This document shows positions 33,984 through 43,556 of a stretch of DNA of 64,000 bases, piece by piece (positions within the stretch are counted from its first letter, which is position 1; every line of letters begins with the position of its first letter). The notes beneath the pieces are model-generated. The model saw nothing but the letters and a program-made list of their open reading frames with translations, was not told the DNA's origin and ran no database searches. Source of the DNA: Methylocella tundrae. GTDB taxonomy: Bacteria > Pseudomonadota > Alphaproteobacteria > Rhizobiales > Beijerinckiaceae. Where the stretch lies: assembly GCF_038024855.1 (NCBI RefSeq), contig NZ_CP139089.1, forward strand, positions 2,328,501 through 2,392,500, read 5' to 3'. The translations under genes and the position numbers were made by a program.

Positions 33984-34730
33984 ATGATTAGGATCGTTCG
34001 CTGCGCTATGGCAGCTCTCATGCTTGGCGCGTCGGCCGTCGCGGCGTTCGCGGCCGACCTTCCAATAGCGCCAGCGCCGGCTCTGACGCCGGCCCCGGCT
34101 CTGCCCGAGGCGTTCCAGCCCTTTCAGGTGCGCCTGCGCGCCGTCGGCGTCTTGCCGGAAGGTGGCGGCATTCTCCAGAACAACGCCACCGGCGGTTTTG
34201 TCAGCGGCGGCGTCAAGGCGTCAGACGCGGTCATTCCCGAGCTCGACGTCAGCTATTTCTTTACAAAGAATATCGCGATCGAAGCTGTCTGCTGCGTCTC
34301 CTACCACAATCTTTTCCTGAAGGGTGGGACGCTCAACGGCAGCTACATCGGCCACACCTTGCTGTTTCCGCCGACCGTGCTGCTGCAATATCATGTGACG
34401 ACGCTCGGCGCTTTCCAGCCCTATGCCGGCGTCGGCGTGAATTATACGCACTTTTTCTCCGTGCATCCGGATGGCCAAATTCTGAATTCGCTGAGCCTTG
34501 GCGATTCCTGGGGCGTCGCCGGCCAGATCGGCTTCGACTACATGATCGACGATCATTGGGGCCTCAACTTCGACGTCAAGAAACTTCTGATGAACACGCG
34601 CGTCAACGCGACTGTGGCGCCGGGAATAGCCTCGGTTTCAGGCAACGCCGCCATCAGCCCCTGGCTGATCGGCGCCGGCATCACCTATCGTTTCGGTGGT
34701 CCCGCCTCGGCGATCGTCGCAAAATATTGA
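33984..34730 (+). CDS. ompW: OmpW-family outer membrane protein
   Basis: The 248-residue protein has a signal peptide (AMAALMLGASAVAAFA, about 8-24), a Pro/Ala-rich spacer, and an eight-stranded barrel of the OmpW family: FQVRLRAVGVLPEGGG, IPELDVSYFFTKNIAIE, PPTVLLQYHV, FQPYAGVGVNYTHFF, DDHWGLNFDVKKL and a C-terminal strand ending AITYRF-like GITYRFGG. OmpW forms narrow hydrophobic channels in the outer membrane and responds to oxygen and stress. ATG at 33984 (a TTG one codon earlier is unlikely). A FixK/FNR box lies upstream and an intrinsic terminator downstream, so it is a single-gene unit. Confidence 0.92.
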   Translation: MIRIVRCAMAALMLGASAVAAFAADLPIAPAPALTPAPALPEAFQPFQVRLRAVGVLPEGGGILQNNATGGFVSGGVKASDAVIPELDVSYFFTKNIAIEAVCCVSYHNLFLKGGTLNGSYIGHTLLFPPTVLLQYHVTTLGAFQPYAGVGVNYTHFFSVHPDGQILNSLSLGDSWGVAGQIGFDYMIDDHWGLNFDVKKLLMNTRVNATVAPGIASVSGNAAISPWLIGAGITYRFGGPASAIVAKY

Positions 34731-34740
34731 TGGGCCCCCG

Positions 34741-34757
34741 CGAGGCGATGCGCCTCG
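34741..34757 (+). repeat. Perfect hairpin after the OmpW stop
   Basis: CGAGGCG-ATG-CGCCTCG is a perfect 7-bp hairpin beginning 10 bases after the stop codon. It has no T tract and probably protects the 3' end, with the main terminator 25 bases further on. Confidence 0.5.
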
Positions 34758-34781
34758 TGTGATCATCCCTTGGCTCGAAAG

Positions 34782-34810
34782 GCTTGCGGCGAATGTCGCA
34801 AGCTTTTTTT
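34782..34810 (+). terminator. OmpW gene terminator
   Basis: GCTTGCG (34782-34788) pairs with CGCAAGC (34797-34803) around an 8-base loop, followed by TTTTTTT. This is a good intrinsic terminator 52 bases after the stop codon. Confidence 0.85.
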
Positions 34811-34895
34811 CTGCTCGCGACGGCCTGGCGCATGACGCCGAAAATGTGCGGGCTTGTTGGCCTCTTGCGCTAAAACGCAGGCTTAAAGAGCGCGC

Positions 34896-37085
34896 TCATT
34901 TAACCAGCATGAGTTTTGCGTCGCCGCGCCGCTCCAGCAGGTTGAGGGTGACGTCCTCGCCATGCCTCTCGAGCTTCAGCTTGACCTGTGACGCCCCGAG
35001 CGTAAGGCGCGTAAGGGTCACGGAATCCAGGAAATCAGGCATCATCGGATCGATGAACCGGATCGCGTTGTTGCGCTGAGACAGCTCCATGCCGAGGCAG
35101 GCTTGCAGAAAGGCGAAGGGGGCAGCCGCCGCCCAGGCCTGCGGAGCGCAGGCGACCGGATAGGAAGTCGGCCCCCTATGCGGGCGGCGGATGAAACCGC
35201 AAAAAAGTTCGGGCAGCCGCCGCAAATCCTGGTGTGCGGCCGCATCGAACATCGCAGAGAAAACCTGCGCGGCCTCGCGCGCAAAGCCATAGCGGGCGAA
35301 GCCCAGCGCGATCATCGCATTATCGTGCGGCCAGACCGAACCATTGTGGTAGGAAATTGGATTGTAGCGCGCCTCCCCATCGGCCACCGTGCGAATGCCC
35401 CAACCGCTGAACGAACTCCGCCTCAGCAGCGTCCGCACCACGCGGGGCGCCCGCTCCGGACTGGCGATCCCGGCAAAAAGCGCATGTCCTGAATTCGAGG
35501 CGCGGACCCGGCAAGGCTTCTTTCGCCCGTCGAGGGCCAGGGCGAAGGCGCCGAGATCCTCGCACCAAAAGGCCGCGTCGAACGCCTTTTGCAAGCTCTG
35601 CGCCTCGGCGATGAGTTTTGATTCGAGATCGCGTTCGCCAAAATATCCGGCGAGCTTCGCCGCGTGGGACTTGGCGGCGTACACATAGCCCTGAACCTCG
35701 CATAGCGCGATCGGGCCTTCCGCCAGGGCGCCGTCGGCGTGAAAAATCGAATCATACGAATCTTTCCAGCCCTGATTGACGAGGCCATCCCCTGTCTCGC
35801 GCGCATATTCGACGAATCCGTCTCCATCCTTGTCGCCGAATTCGTCGATCCACTGAAGCGCCGCCTTGATATTGGGCCAAATCGCCGTGATCGTCTCGAC
35901 ATCGCCCGTTCGATCGAAATACATGCCGGCGAGCATGACAAAGAGCGGCGTCGCGTCGACTGAGCCATAATAGAGCCGGAACGGAACCTCCCCAAGCCGG
36001 GCCATCTCGCCATTGCGGGTCTCGTGCAGAATCTTGCCCGGCTGCGCATCGGCGGCAGGATCGATCGTTTTCGCCTGCGTCGCGGCCAAAAACTTGAGCA
36101 CCCCTTTGGCGATGACGGGATCGAGCCAAAGCAGCATCATCGCCGTAATGACGCCGTCGCGCCCGAAAGCTGTCGAAAACCAGGGAATGCCCGCGTAAGG
36201 GTAAAGCCCCTGGGGCGTGCGGGAGACCAGCATATAAAGATCGGACGTCGCCCGGCAGCACACTTCGTTGAAGAGATCATTCGAACTGTTGACGGTCGCA
36301 ATCGCCGCCGTCTTGGCGCGAATGGCGCGGCGCCTGTCGCGAAAAGCGATCGAGAAATGCGTCAGATGCGGCGGGTTCTGATCCGCGCAGACGACTGAAA
36401 GGAACATGGATCCGCGCCCATGCGGCCCAAGATCAAATCGAAAACGCGCGGAAGTTTGATCGGCACGTTCGGGCTCTGGCCAAAACACCAGCTTTGTGAC
36501 GCGCCTTACCCGGTCAAGGCCATCATATTGAAATTCGACGCCTGTCTGGTTGCGCATGAACGCGATCTGGCCGCGTTTCTCGCGCATTGACCCACGCACT
36601 TCAAAGAGGTCACGGAAATCGGCGCCAAAGCCTATGTCGATGCGAAACTGCCGCGGGCTATCGGCGAAATTGCGAAACCCGATCCGTTCATAAAGAACGC
36701 CTCGCCACAGGAATTTGGTGCGTTCAATACAGATCGTGTCGCGCGGCATCGAAATCGCGCCGTCGACGTGGATGTCTGGATTGGTCAGATCCACAGATAG
36801 CGCGACATTGTCATCCTGAATGACGGAACTCAGCAGCAGCGGCCGCTTTCCGTCCACCAGCAGCTTCAGGCGGGAGAGGAAACGCGTATCGTTGAAATAG
36901 AGCCCTTCAGGTCCCGGCCCAGCGACGCCGATGTCGCCGTATTCGTCGAACACAGCGAAGGCGTCACCATGCTTCAGACTGCGCAGCGCGCTCTGGACGA
37001 GGGACGTCTCGGTCTCGATGTAATATTGGGGAAGTTCAATCACGTCGTCCACGATGTGATTGACGCCGCGTGGAGCCTCTGTCAT
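34896..37085 (-). CDS. Amylo-alpha-1,6-glucosidase (glycogen debranching enzyme-like)
   Basis: The 729-residue protein has an N-terminal GDE_N beta domain (about 25-220, DEYGDIGVAGPGPEGLYFNDTRFLSRLKL) and a C-terminal six-hairpin glycosidase domain (about 285-700) with AGIPWFSTAFGRDGVITAM, GEVPFRLYYGSVDATPLFVMLAG, DKDGDGFVEY and NHGS-type SYHNGSVWPHDNAMIALG. Family members hydrolyse alpha-1,6 branches in glycogen or related alpha-glucans. ATG at 37085 is favoured; the frame runs to 37154 in Gly-rich sequence. It lies 119 bases after the GT4 gene in the same direction, a pairing seen in several Hyphomicrobiales and often associated with stress or osmotic response. Confidence 0.92.
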   Translation of the reverse strand: MTEAPRGVNHIVDDVIELPQYYIETETSLVQSALRSLKHGDAFAVFDEYGDIGVAGPGPEGLYFNDTRFLSRLKLLVDGKRPLLLSSVIQDDNVALSVDLTNPDIHVDGAISMPRDTICIERTKFLWRGVLYERIGFRNFADSPRQFRIDIGFGADFRDLFEVRGSMREKRGQIAFMRNQTGVEFQYDGLDRVRRVTKLVFWPEPERADQTSARFRFDLGPHGRGSMFLSVVCADQNPPHLTHFSIAFRDRRRAIRAKTAAIATVNSSNDLFNEVCCRATSDLYMLVSRTPQGLYPYAGIPWFSTAFGRDGVITAMMLLWLDPVIAKGVLKFLAATQAKTIDPAADAQPGKILHETRNGEMARLGEVPFRLYYGSVDATPLFVMLAGMYFDRTGDVETITAIWPNIKAALQWIDEFGDKDGDGFVEYARETGDGLVNQGWKDSYDSIFHADGALAEGPIALCEVQGYVYAAKSHAAKLAGYFGERDLESKLIAEAQSLQKAFDAAFWCEDLGAFALALDGRKKPCRVRASNSGHALFAGIASPERAPRVVRTLLRRSSFSGWGIRTVADGEARYNPISYHNGSVWPHDNAMIALGFARYGFAREAAQVFSAMFDAAAHQDLRRLPELFCGFIRRPHRGPTSYPVACAPQAWAAAAPFAFLQACLGMELSQRNNAIRFIDPMMPDFLDSVTLTRLTLGASQVKLKLERHGEDVTLNLLERRGDAKLMLVK

Positions 37086-37204
37086 TGCGCGTCCGCTCTC
37101 AATCGTCAGATGCGCTGGACCGCCCCCTTGATGAGGGCGCCCCTGAACGCTCAAATAAAAACTATTATAGCCTCGCCGGCTCTTCTCGCGATGTGCGCCG
37201 CCGC

Positions 37205-38359
37205 CTAGCCAAGCGGCGTTTCGAGCATGCTTGGCCCGTTGACGCGGCCAAGCTCGCGGTGGAAGGCCTGCGCTGCGAGCGGCGCCTTAGCGGGATGCGG
37301 AACGGCTGACGGCGCGGAGCGTTGTTTCGCCGGCGCCATCGCCAACAAGGACCGGTAGGCGGCGATATATGATCGCGCCATCTTCTCCGCGGTGAAGCGC
37401 CTTTCGAAATCGGCGCGCACCCCCGCTCTGCTCATTCGAGTTGCCGTCTCGACGGCCGCGACCGCCTCATCGACTGAATCGACGATCACGCCGCTGACGC
37501 CAGGCGTAATGACCTCCGGCACGGAGCCATTGCGCCACGCGATGATCGGCGTTCCAGCCGACATGGATTCGGTCATGACGAGACCAAACGGCTCAGGCCA
37601 ATCGATGGGAAAGAGCAACGCGCGGGCCCTGCCGAGAAACTCGCATTTTTGATCCTCGTTGATCTCGCCGATGAATTCAATGAGCGGATGATCGAGCATC
37701 GGTTCGATCAGATTTTTGAAATATTCAAGATCGGCTGCGTCCACCTTCGCGGCGATCTTCAATTTGGTCCCCGACTTCTTGGCGATTTCGATCGCGCGAT
37801 CCGGCCGCTTTTCGGGAGAAATACGGCCAAGGAAAGCCAGATAATCGCCGCCTTCAGAATCAAAGGGGCAGATGTGAGAAGCAAGGCCATGTTGAATGGT
37901 GGCCAGCCAGTTCGCGCATTTCGGCATCGGCAGGCGCTGCGAGTCCGAGATCGACACGAGGGGCATTTCCGGAAAGGCCTTATAAAGCGGATGAGCGTCC
38001 GGAAGATCGAGGCGTCCGTGCAGCGTGATCAAGCATTTGTGAACAAGGTCGTGAAACAGGGCATTCGGCAGCAAATCGATATGAAAATGAATGACGTCGA
38101 ATTCGTCCTCCCTGCGCCTGACCTCGCGCAACATGGCGAGCGTGCTGCCGATATGGTCCCGGATGCCGGCCAATCTCAGACTCTGCGGCGCAGATACGAC
38201 AAGATCAGCGGAAGTCTGCGATTCCGCGCTCGCAAACAAGGTCACCTGATGACCCTGCCGGACCAGTTCTTCCGCCAGCCATGAGACAACTCGCTCGGTG
38301 CCTCCATAGAGCTTCGGGGGCACTGCTTCGGCCAACGGAGCAACGAGCGCTATACGCAT
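37205..38359 (-). CDS. Family 4 glycosyltransferase
   Basis: The 384-residue enzyme has a GT-B fold. The N-terminus MRIALVAPLAEAVPPKLYGGTERVVSWLAEEL holds the Gly-rich acceptor loop, and the C-terminal half shows YLAFLGRISPEKRPDRAIEIA and the donor-binding FGLVMTESMSAGTPIIAWRNGSVPEVI with the retaining-type E-x7-E motif. About 40 residues of variable Ala/Pro-rich tail follow. It should transfer a sugar from a nucleotide donor in the cytoplasm; substrate unknown. The ATG has AAGGAAGAG just upstream. It is the first gene of a pair with the debranching enzyme, which suggests work on an alpha-glucan or compatible-solute glycoside. Confidence 0.9.
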   Translation of the reverse strand: MRIALVAPLAEAVPPKLYGGTERVVSWLAEELVRQGHQVTLFASAESQTSADLVVSAPQSLRLAGIRDHIGSTLAMLREVRRREDEFDVIHFHIDLLPNALFHDLVHKCLITLHGRLDLPDAHPLYKAFPEMPLVSISDSQRLPMPKCANWLATIQHGLASHICPFDSEGGDYLAFLGRISPEKRPDRAIEIAKKSGTKLKIAAKVDAADLEYFKNLIEPMLDHPLIEFIGEINEDQKCEFLGRARALLFPIDWPEPFGLVMTESMSAGTPIIAWRNGSVPEVITPGVSGVIVDSVDEAVAAVETATRMSRAGVRADFERRFTAEKMARSYIAAYRSLLAMAPAKQRSAPSAVPHPAKAPLAAQAFHRELGRVNGPSMLETPLG

Positions 38360-38853
38360 AAGCTCTTCCTTTCAACGGCATGATGTCCTTGCAATGATGT
38401 ATTTGCGCGGAAGTTCCACTGGGGGCGCCACTTTGTTCGGCGCCGCAACCAAAACTTGCCCTTGGAAAGACATTGGAGTTTTTGGGAATACCCGCGCTTT
38501 CTTCAGATGCACGATTAACATGGCGCGGGAATGGCGTGGAAATGGCGAGAGCAACCGCGCACGTGTGTTTTGCGGGTTCGCTGAAGTTGCGCGTCGGCGA
38601 AATCCGCGATGGGAGCCGGCCAGCGCCTTTCCACGCCGTCGCGCGCCGTCCCGTCCGTTCGCCCGTCCGATTGCCGCGGACCGAGCCTTGCGGAAGACGA
38701 TCCGCCTGCCGCTCGGTCTCGCCGCGATCATTGACTCGCGCTCGGCACATTCCGGTCAGATCGGTTCGATCTGGTCGACAAGAATATGCTCAAACGTTTG
38801 AATCTGGAGCGATTTCTGATCGATCGAATGACCCCATTCGATCGGAAGGCGCT
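38360..38853. other. Intergenic region holding a stress-type promoter candidate and an R2 repeat
   Basis: No gene is supported in these 494 bases. Near the left end, on the minus strand, GGAAC (38417-38413) and CATT (38396-38393) are 16 bases apart, one mismatch from the EcfG general-stress consensus GGAAC-N16-CGTT; it would start transcription about 28 bases before the GT4 ATG. The right end contains an R2 repeat at 38768-38832. The centre has scattered GGCG-rich sequence with no feature I can name. Confidence 0.4.
38768..38832 (+). repeat. Intergenic repeat, family R2, copy 1
   Basis: These 65 bases match, in opposite orientation, the stretch at 51893-51957 with about 10 mismatches and no gaps. 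The best conserved parts are AATATGCTCAA and GAGCGATTTCTGATCGAT. It ends 21 bases before the stop codon of the TPR/glycosyltransferase/DUF6165 gene. It has no obvious hairpin of its own apart from GATCTGG/CCAGATC-like bases at the left edge. Confidence 0.7.
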
Positions 38854-41643
38854 CTACGGCGAGTGCGCATATGATTTTTCTTCTATGATGGCTGAATTGA
38901 ACAAGAGATTGATGCGTTTTTTGATCCCTGCCCGCCGATCGTTCGACTTGTAGACGAGTCGCGCCAGGGAAATGAACTCGTCGTCGAATTGCCGCCGCAT
39001 TTCGCATGCCCGCAACGCATCCTCGACATTCCACAAGAATTCATTGGCGCTTTTCAGCTCCGTTTCGAGGCGATCGAGCTTGACGCCGCCAAAGTCGGCT
39101 TCGGCCTTCAGTTTGCGCAGCAGGTCCAATTCGAAGCGAATATTGGCGAGTTTCAATGGATCTTCGACCCGGCTCTCCTTGATTTCCAAAATGGTGATTT
39201 TGTCGATGAGTTCCCCGACCGCGCCCGGGATCGCGATGAGCGCGGCCGCGCTGATTGCGGCGGCCGGCGTTTCCGCGCCGGTTTGCGCCAGCGGGTCCGG
39301 GGGCCCCGAACGCACTCCGACGCGCAGCGCGACACATGCCGCGATCTCGCTAAAGACGGGCTCCCATTGGTCGCGTTGCTCCTGGCGAAACAGCTGCATG
39401 GTTGGATACCAGGGCGAGTCGGATCGCTCCAGCAGCCATCGCCAATCCGGGGCCTGCTTGAGGGCAACGAAGACAGGCCGGCCCAAGGCGCCGGCGAGAT
39501 GGGCGATCGCCGTATCAGAGGTGATTACAAGGTCGACAGCGGTCATCGCGCCCGCGCAATCGATGAACGAATCGGGACCGGCGTCGAAATCCTCGCCGAG
39601 GCTCTCAATGCGAAGCGGTCCTTTCGGCGTCTCGATCTCGATCGACCTTTGGTCCTTGACGAGGCTGATCAGCCGCACGCCTGCGATCGCCCCGAGAGCG
39701 CCAAAACAGCTCAGCGGAACGCTTCTTTTGAGATTGATTGAGGCGTTGCCGTGCCAGCAAACGCCGATGCGAAACCCATGCGCGCCGATCCGGGCCGCCC
39801 ATTTGGCGACGGCCTCCTGTTCCGGGTAGAGATAGGGCGTCGCAGCGGGCACGGTTTCCAGAGTCGTTGCAAATCCGCGCGGGAGACTGAGCAAAGCGCA
39901 CTGGAAATCATAGGCGGCTGCGGGGTCGAGCGCGTCGATGAAACGCACCTCGTTCGAGACATTGCTCAAGAGCCGCCGCATATTCTTGCGGCAAAGCAAT
40001 GTGACGTCGGCGCCCGCTTCGACGAGACGCGGCAGATAACGGGAAAACTGAATGAGGTCGCCAAGGCCCTGCTCATCCCAGACGAGAATGCTGCGGCCGG
40101 TCAGATCCTCGCCGGTCCACTGCGGCGGCGCCGCGATCGTTTTCGGCGGCGCGTTCGAGCGCTCCCAACGGCTTTCGAAATCCTCAAATCCTTCCTTCAG
40201 CATGCCTTTCAAAAGCAGGGCGCCGGCCCGGTTGTTGCGGGCGTCCGGATAATCCGGCTTGTGCCGGAGAGCTTCATTGAAACAGGCCAGCGCCTGATCA
40301 ATCTGCCCTGTCTCTTTCAGCGCCACCCCAAGGCTCGATAACGCCTCGGGATAGTTGGGGCGAACGCGCAAGGCCTCATGATAGGAGGCGATCGCATCCG
40401 CAAGGCGATCAACTTCCTGTAGAACATTGCCGCGATTGAGCCAAACCTCGGGGGCCTGCGGGTTCAACTCGACGGCGCGATCGAGCGAACTCAAGGCTTC
40501 CTCGAGCCGTCCGAGCTTCTGCAGCGCCGCGCCGCGCATGCCGAGCGCCTGCGGGTGCCGCGCGTCATGCCGCAGCGCTTCGTCGCAATATCGCAGAGCT
40601 TGATCGGCCCTGCCCCATTGCAGGCAAATATTGGCGCGATTGGTCAGCGCCGGCGGAAATCCCGGTCGAATCTTCAAAGCTTCGGCATAAGCCGAGAAAG
40701 CCTCGTCCAGGCGGCCGAGCTCATGCAATATGTTGCCGCGGTTGCAGATCGCCTCGCAATAGCGAGGATCAAGCGCGAGAGCTGCGTCATAGGCTGCAAG
40801 CGCTTCGATCGGCCGCTGGAGCCCCTGCAGCGCGATGCCTTTATTATAGAGCGCTTGCGGATAGCCGTCCCGGCATCGTGACGAGCGGTCATAACAGACC
40901 AGCGCGTCCTCCAGACGGCCGAGTTTTTGCAACACATTGCCACGATTGAGTTCGGTCTCCGCGTCGAGCGGACCAACGAGCGCCGCCTCCTCATAAGCTT
41001 TCAGCGCGTCTTCATGACGCCCGAGCTTTTGCAGGATCGAGCCCTTGTTAAAGAGGGCGCCGCCGTCGCCCGGCCGCAGCGCGACGATCGCCTCAAAGCA
41101 GGCGAGCGCATCCTCAAACCGGCCAAACCGCTCCAGCAAGGCGCCGCGATTGGTCAGCGCCTCGCAATGATTCGGCCGCACGCGAAGCGCGCTCTCATAA
41201 GCGGCGAGCGCCTCTTTCATTCGCCCGAGGCTCTGCAGGATGACGCCTATGCTGAACAGCGTATCGGCGTCGTCGGGGCGCAGTTTCAATACGTCCCGAA
41301 AGGCCTCGAGCGCATCCTGAGGCTGACCGAGCCGCTGAAGCACAATAGCGCGCGCGCCAAGCGCTTCAGGGTAGGCGCATCTTAGCGCCAGCGCGCGGTT
41401 GAACCAGATCAGAGCGTTGCGAAAATCCTCGGCATTGAAATAGATCAGGCCGAACACATAGCTGGCGAGATCACTCGGCGCGGCGAGATCCGCATATTGC
41501 GCGAGATGGGCGATCGCCTCGCGCGGCTCGCCCGAATTGAGAAAGGCAAAAGCCTCCGTGATCGCGACCTGGAGAAGCGCCTTGTTGCGAATTTCGCCAC
41601 GGCCTTGGGCGGAAACGCTTTCTCCTGCTTTTTGTACGCTCAT
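38854..41643 (-). CDS. TPR / glycosyltransferase / DUF6165 fusion
   Basis: The 929-residue protein (ATG at 41643) has about thirteen tetratricopeptide repeats at residues 27-490 (for example ALTNRGALLERFGRFEDALACFE). A GT-B glycosyltransferase C-terminal domain of the heptosyltransferase-like type follows at about 515-775, with DLTGRSILVWDEQGLGDLIQFSRYL, GFRIGVCWHGNASINLKRSVPL and VDLVITSDTAIAHLAGALGRPVFVAL. Finally, about 805-925 matches DUF6165: VGELIDKITILEIKESRVED and KLANIRFELDLL. The TPR-plus-glycosyltransferase pairing is known in protein and flagellin glycosylation; the added DUF6165 is less usual. Cytosolic; substrate unknown. A frame extends to 41781 but without support. Confidence 0.85.
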   Translation of the reverse strand: MSVQKAGESVSAQGRGEIRNKALLQVAITEAFAFLNSGEPREAIAHLAQYADLAAPSDLASYVFGLIYFNAEDFRNALIWFNRALALRCAYPEALGARAIVLQRLGQPQDALEAFRDVLKLRPDDADTLFSIGVILQSLGRMKEALAAYESALRVRPNHCEALTNRGALLERFGRFEDALACFEAIVALRPGDGGALFNKGSILQKLGRHEDALKAYEEAALVGPLDAETELNRGNVLQKLGRLEDALVCYDRSSRCRDGYPQALYNKGIALQGLQRPIEALAAYDAALALDPRYCEAICNRGNILHELGRLDEAFSAYAEALKIRPGFPPALTNRANICLQWGRADQALRYCDEALRHDARHPQALGMRGAALQKLGRLEEALSSLDRAVELNPQAPEVWLNRGNVLQEVDRLADAIASYHEALRVRPNYPEALSSLGVALKETGQIDQALACFNEALRHKPDYPDARNNRAGALLLKGMLKEGFEDFESRWERSNAPPKTIAAPPQWTGEDLTGRSILVWDEQGLGDLIQFSRYLPRLVEAGADVTLLCRKNMRRLLSNVSNEVRFIDALDPAAAYDFQCALLSLPRGFATTLETVPAATPYLYPEQEAVAKWAARIGAHGFRIGVCWHGNASINLKRSVPLSCFGALGAIAGVRLISLVKDQRSIEIETPKGPLRIESLGEDFDAGPDSFIDCAGAMTAVDLVITSDTAIAHLAGALGRPVFVALKQAPDWRWLLERSDSPWYPTMQLFRQEQRDQWEPVFSEIAACVALRVGVRSGPPDPLAQTGAETPAAAISAAALIAIPGAVGELIDKITILEIKESRVEDPLKLANIRFELDLLRKLKAEADFGGVKLDRLETELKSANEFLWNVEDALRACEMRRQFDDEFISLARLVYKSNDRRAGIKKRINLLFNSAIIEEKSYAHSP

Positions 41644-41941
41644 CCAAATGCTCGCGAACAGCGCCGGCCGGGGGCGCCGGCCGAGACAAATTTGAAAACA
41701 ATCGCAACTGACGCGGCGGGACATCTCCGCCGAACCTGAAGCTTGGCTGACGCGAGCCGGAAATCGGACTCGCCGGAGCACGAATGGGATTGAAACGAAA
41801 AAAGCTTTCGCGGGCCTGACGGTCGGCGCGAAGCAAGATGAGCCGCGCCGCGATCACGGCCTTGGCGCCGCCGCCCGAGAGCTGATTTCTTCCCCCGAAA
41901 AATTCACCGTCGCGAGGAACTAACCTGACCGTTGTGGAATT

Positions 41942-42337
41942 TTGGATGCACGCGTCCTCGTTGAATGGCGGAATGCCTTGAAAATCGAAAACGACTTTCG
42001 CGTCCTTGTGGTTGAGGACGAAGCTTTGATCAGCATGTTGATCGAAGACATGCTCGCCGATATCGGATGCAAATGTGTCGACGTCGCTTCTTCCGTGGAG
42101 GTGGCCATGGAAGCTCTCACCAAGGCCGAGCCGAATTTCGCGATGCTGGACATTAATCTGAATGGCACACGCAGCTTTCCGATAGCCGACATCCTGAAAT
42201 CGCGAGAGATTCCTTTTGTTTTCTTGTCCGGTTACGGCTCGCGGGGTCTAGATGAGGCTTATTTCGGAGCCAAAATTCTGCAAAAGCCATTTCAATTAGG
42301 CGATCTCGAAACCGCTATCCAAAGCGCTCTCGGCTAG
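41942..42337 (+). CDS. Single-domain response regulator
   Basis: The 131-residue product is a stand-alone receiver domain: FRVLVVEDEALISMLIEDMLADIG supplies the acidic pocket, FAMLDINLNG the phosphorylated Asp (about residue 70), FVFLSGYGS the Ser/Thr switch, and LQKPFQ the conserved Lys. There is no output domain, so it would act by protein contact, like CheY or the small regulators of Hyphomicrobiales. The start is uncertain: only TTG codons at 41942 and 41978 are available before the domain. There is no kinase next to it; the kinase at 55 kb also lacks a partner. Confidence 0.85.
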   Translation: MDARVLVEWRNALKIENDFRVLVVEDEALISMLIEDMLADIGCKCVDVASSVEVAMEALTKAEPNFAMLDINLNGTRSFPIADILKSREIPFVFLSGYGSRGLDEAYFGAKILQKPFQLGDLETAIQSALG

Positions 42338-42439
42338 CGCGCCGGGAGCAAAAACGCGTCGGCGGAGCGCGAAGCCGGCCCCGCGCCAGACCGCGAACAG
42401 AAAGCTCCTCTTGCATCCGGGGCCGGTGACCGCCATTCT

Positions 42440-43531
42440 GTGCCTATGGCGATGCCTTTGGACCCTACGCGCCCTAACGGCAGCGGTTTGACGAGCCTCA
42501 ACGAGCGCTCCCGGGAAATTTTTCGGCAGATCGTCGATTCCTATCTCACCAGCGGCGAGGCGGTGGGGTCACGCCATGTCGCGCGGCTGCTGCCGATGCC
42601 GCTGTCGCCCGCCTCTGTCCGCAATGTAATGCAGGATCTTGAGGAACTCGGCCTGATCTATGCCCCTCACACCAGCGCGGGGCGGCTTCCGACCGAGCTT
42701 GGCCTGCGCTTTTTCGTCGACGCCATGCTCGAAATCGGCGACGTCAGCCCCGGTGAACGCGAACATATCGAGGCGCAGGTCAAGGCCGCGGCGCAGGAAC
42801 AATCGCTCGAGGCCGTGCTCGGCGACGCGATGAGCATGCTGTCGGGACTGACACGCGGCGCCGGCGTCGTCGTGACGACAAAAGACAACGCGCGTCTCAA
42901 ACACATCGAATTTGTCCGGATCGAGCCGGAGCGCGCGCTCGCGGTGCTTGTCTCCGAGGATGGCTCGGTCGAAAACCGCATCCTCCATATTCCCGCCTGG
43001 CTGCCGCCCTCCGCCCTCATCGAAGCCGGCAATTTTCTCAATGCGCGCATCCGCGGCCGCACTTTGCTTGATGTCCGGATCGAGATCGAGGCCTCCCACC
43101 GGGCCGCCGAAAAGGAGCTCGGCGAACTCACGACGCGCCTGATCGACGCCGGCCTTGCAAGCTGGGCTGAGAGTTCCGGCGACCCGCAGCTTATCGTCAG
43201 GGGCCAGGCCAATCTCTTGCAGGATTTGACGGCGATCGAGGACCTCGAACGCATCCGCCTGCTGTTCGCCGACCTCGAGACGAAGAAAGACGTGATCGAC
43301 CTTCTGAACCGGGCGGAAGGCGGCGAGGGCGTGCGCATCTTCATCGGATCCGAGAACAAGCTTTTTTCGCTGTCCGGATCATCAATGATCGCGGCGCCCT
43401 TTCACGATGAGCAGCAGCGCCTCGTCGGCGTCCTCGGCGTCATCGGCCCGACGCGTCTGAATTACGCGCGCATCGTGCCGATGGTCGATTACACCTCGAA
43501 GGTCGTCTCTCGCATGTTGCAGAATCGATAG
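42440..43531 (+). CDS. hrcA: Heat-inducible transcription repressor HrcA
   Basis: The protein (361-363 residues depending on start) has the N-terminal winged helix ([61 protein letters not shown]) and the GAF-like dimer domain and C-terminus ([55 protein letters not shown]) of HrcA. It represses groESL/dnaK-type genes by binding CIRCE elements and is reactivated by GroEL. In-frame starts are GTG 42440, ATG 42446 and ATG 42452. The usual partner grpE does not follow; the next gene is an unrelated convergent regulator. No CIRCE element is visible here. Confidence 0.97.
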   Translation: MPMAMPLDPTRPNGSGLTSLNERSREIFRQIVDSYLTSGEAVGSRHVARLLPMPLSPASVRNVMQDLEELGLIYAPHTSAGRLPTELGLRFFVDAMLEIGDVSPGEREHIEAQVKAAAQEQSLEAVLGDAMSMLSGLTRGAGVVVTTKDNARLKHIEFVRIEPERALAVLVSEDGSVENRILHIPAWLPPSALIEAGNFLNARIRGRTLLDVRIEIEASHRAAEKELGELTTRLIDAGLASWAESSGDPQLIVRGQANLLQDLTAIEDLERIRLLFADLETKKDVIDLLNRAEGGEGVRIFIGSENKLFSLSGSSMIAAPFHDEQQRLVGVLGVIGPTRLNYARIVPMVDYTSKVVSRMLQNR

Positions 43532-43556
43532 AGAGATTTATCGCGGCAGCCTGAGC

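Noticed and set aside
41914..41936. GGAAC followed by CGTT before the response regulator
   Set aside because: Spacing is only 9 bases, far from the 16-17 required for an EcfG promoter.
42338..42439. CIRCE element before hrcA
   Set aside because: No TTAGCACTC-N9-GAGTGCTAA inverted repeat is visible.
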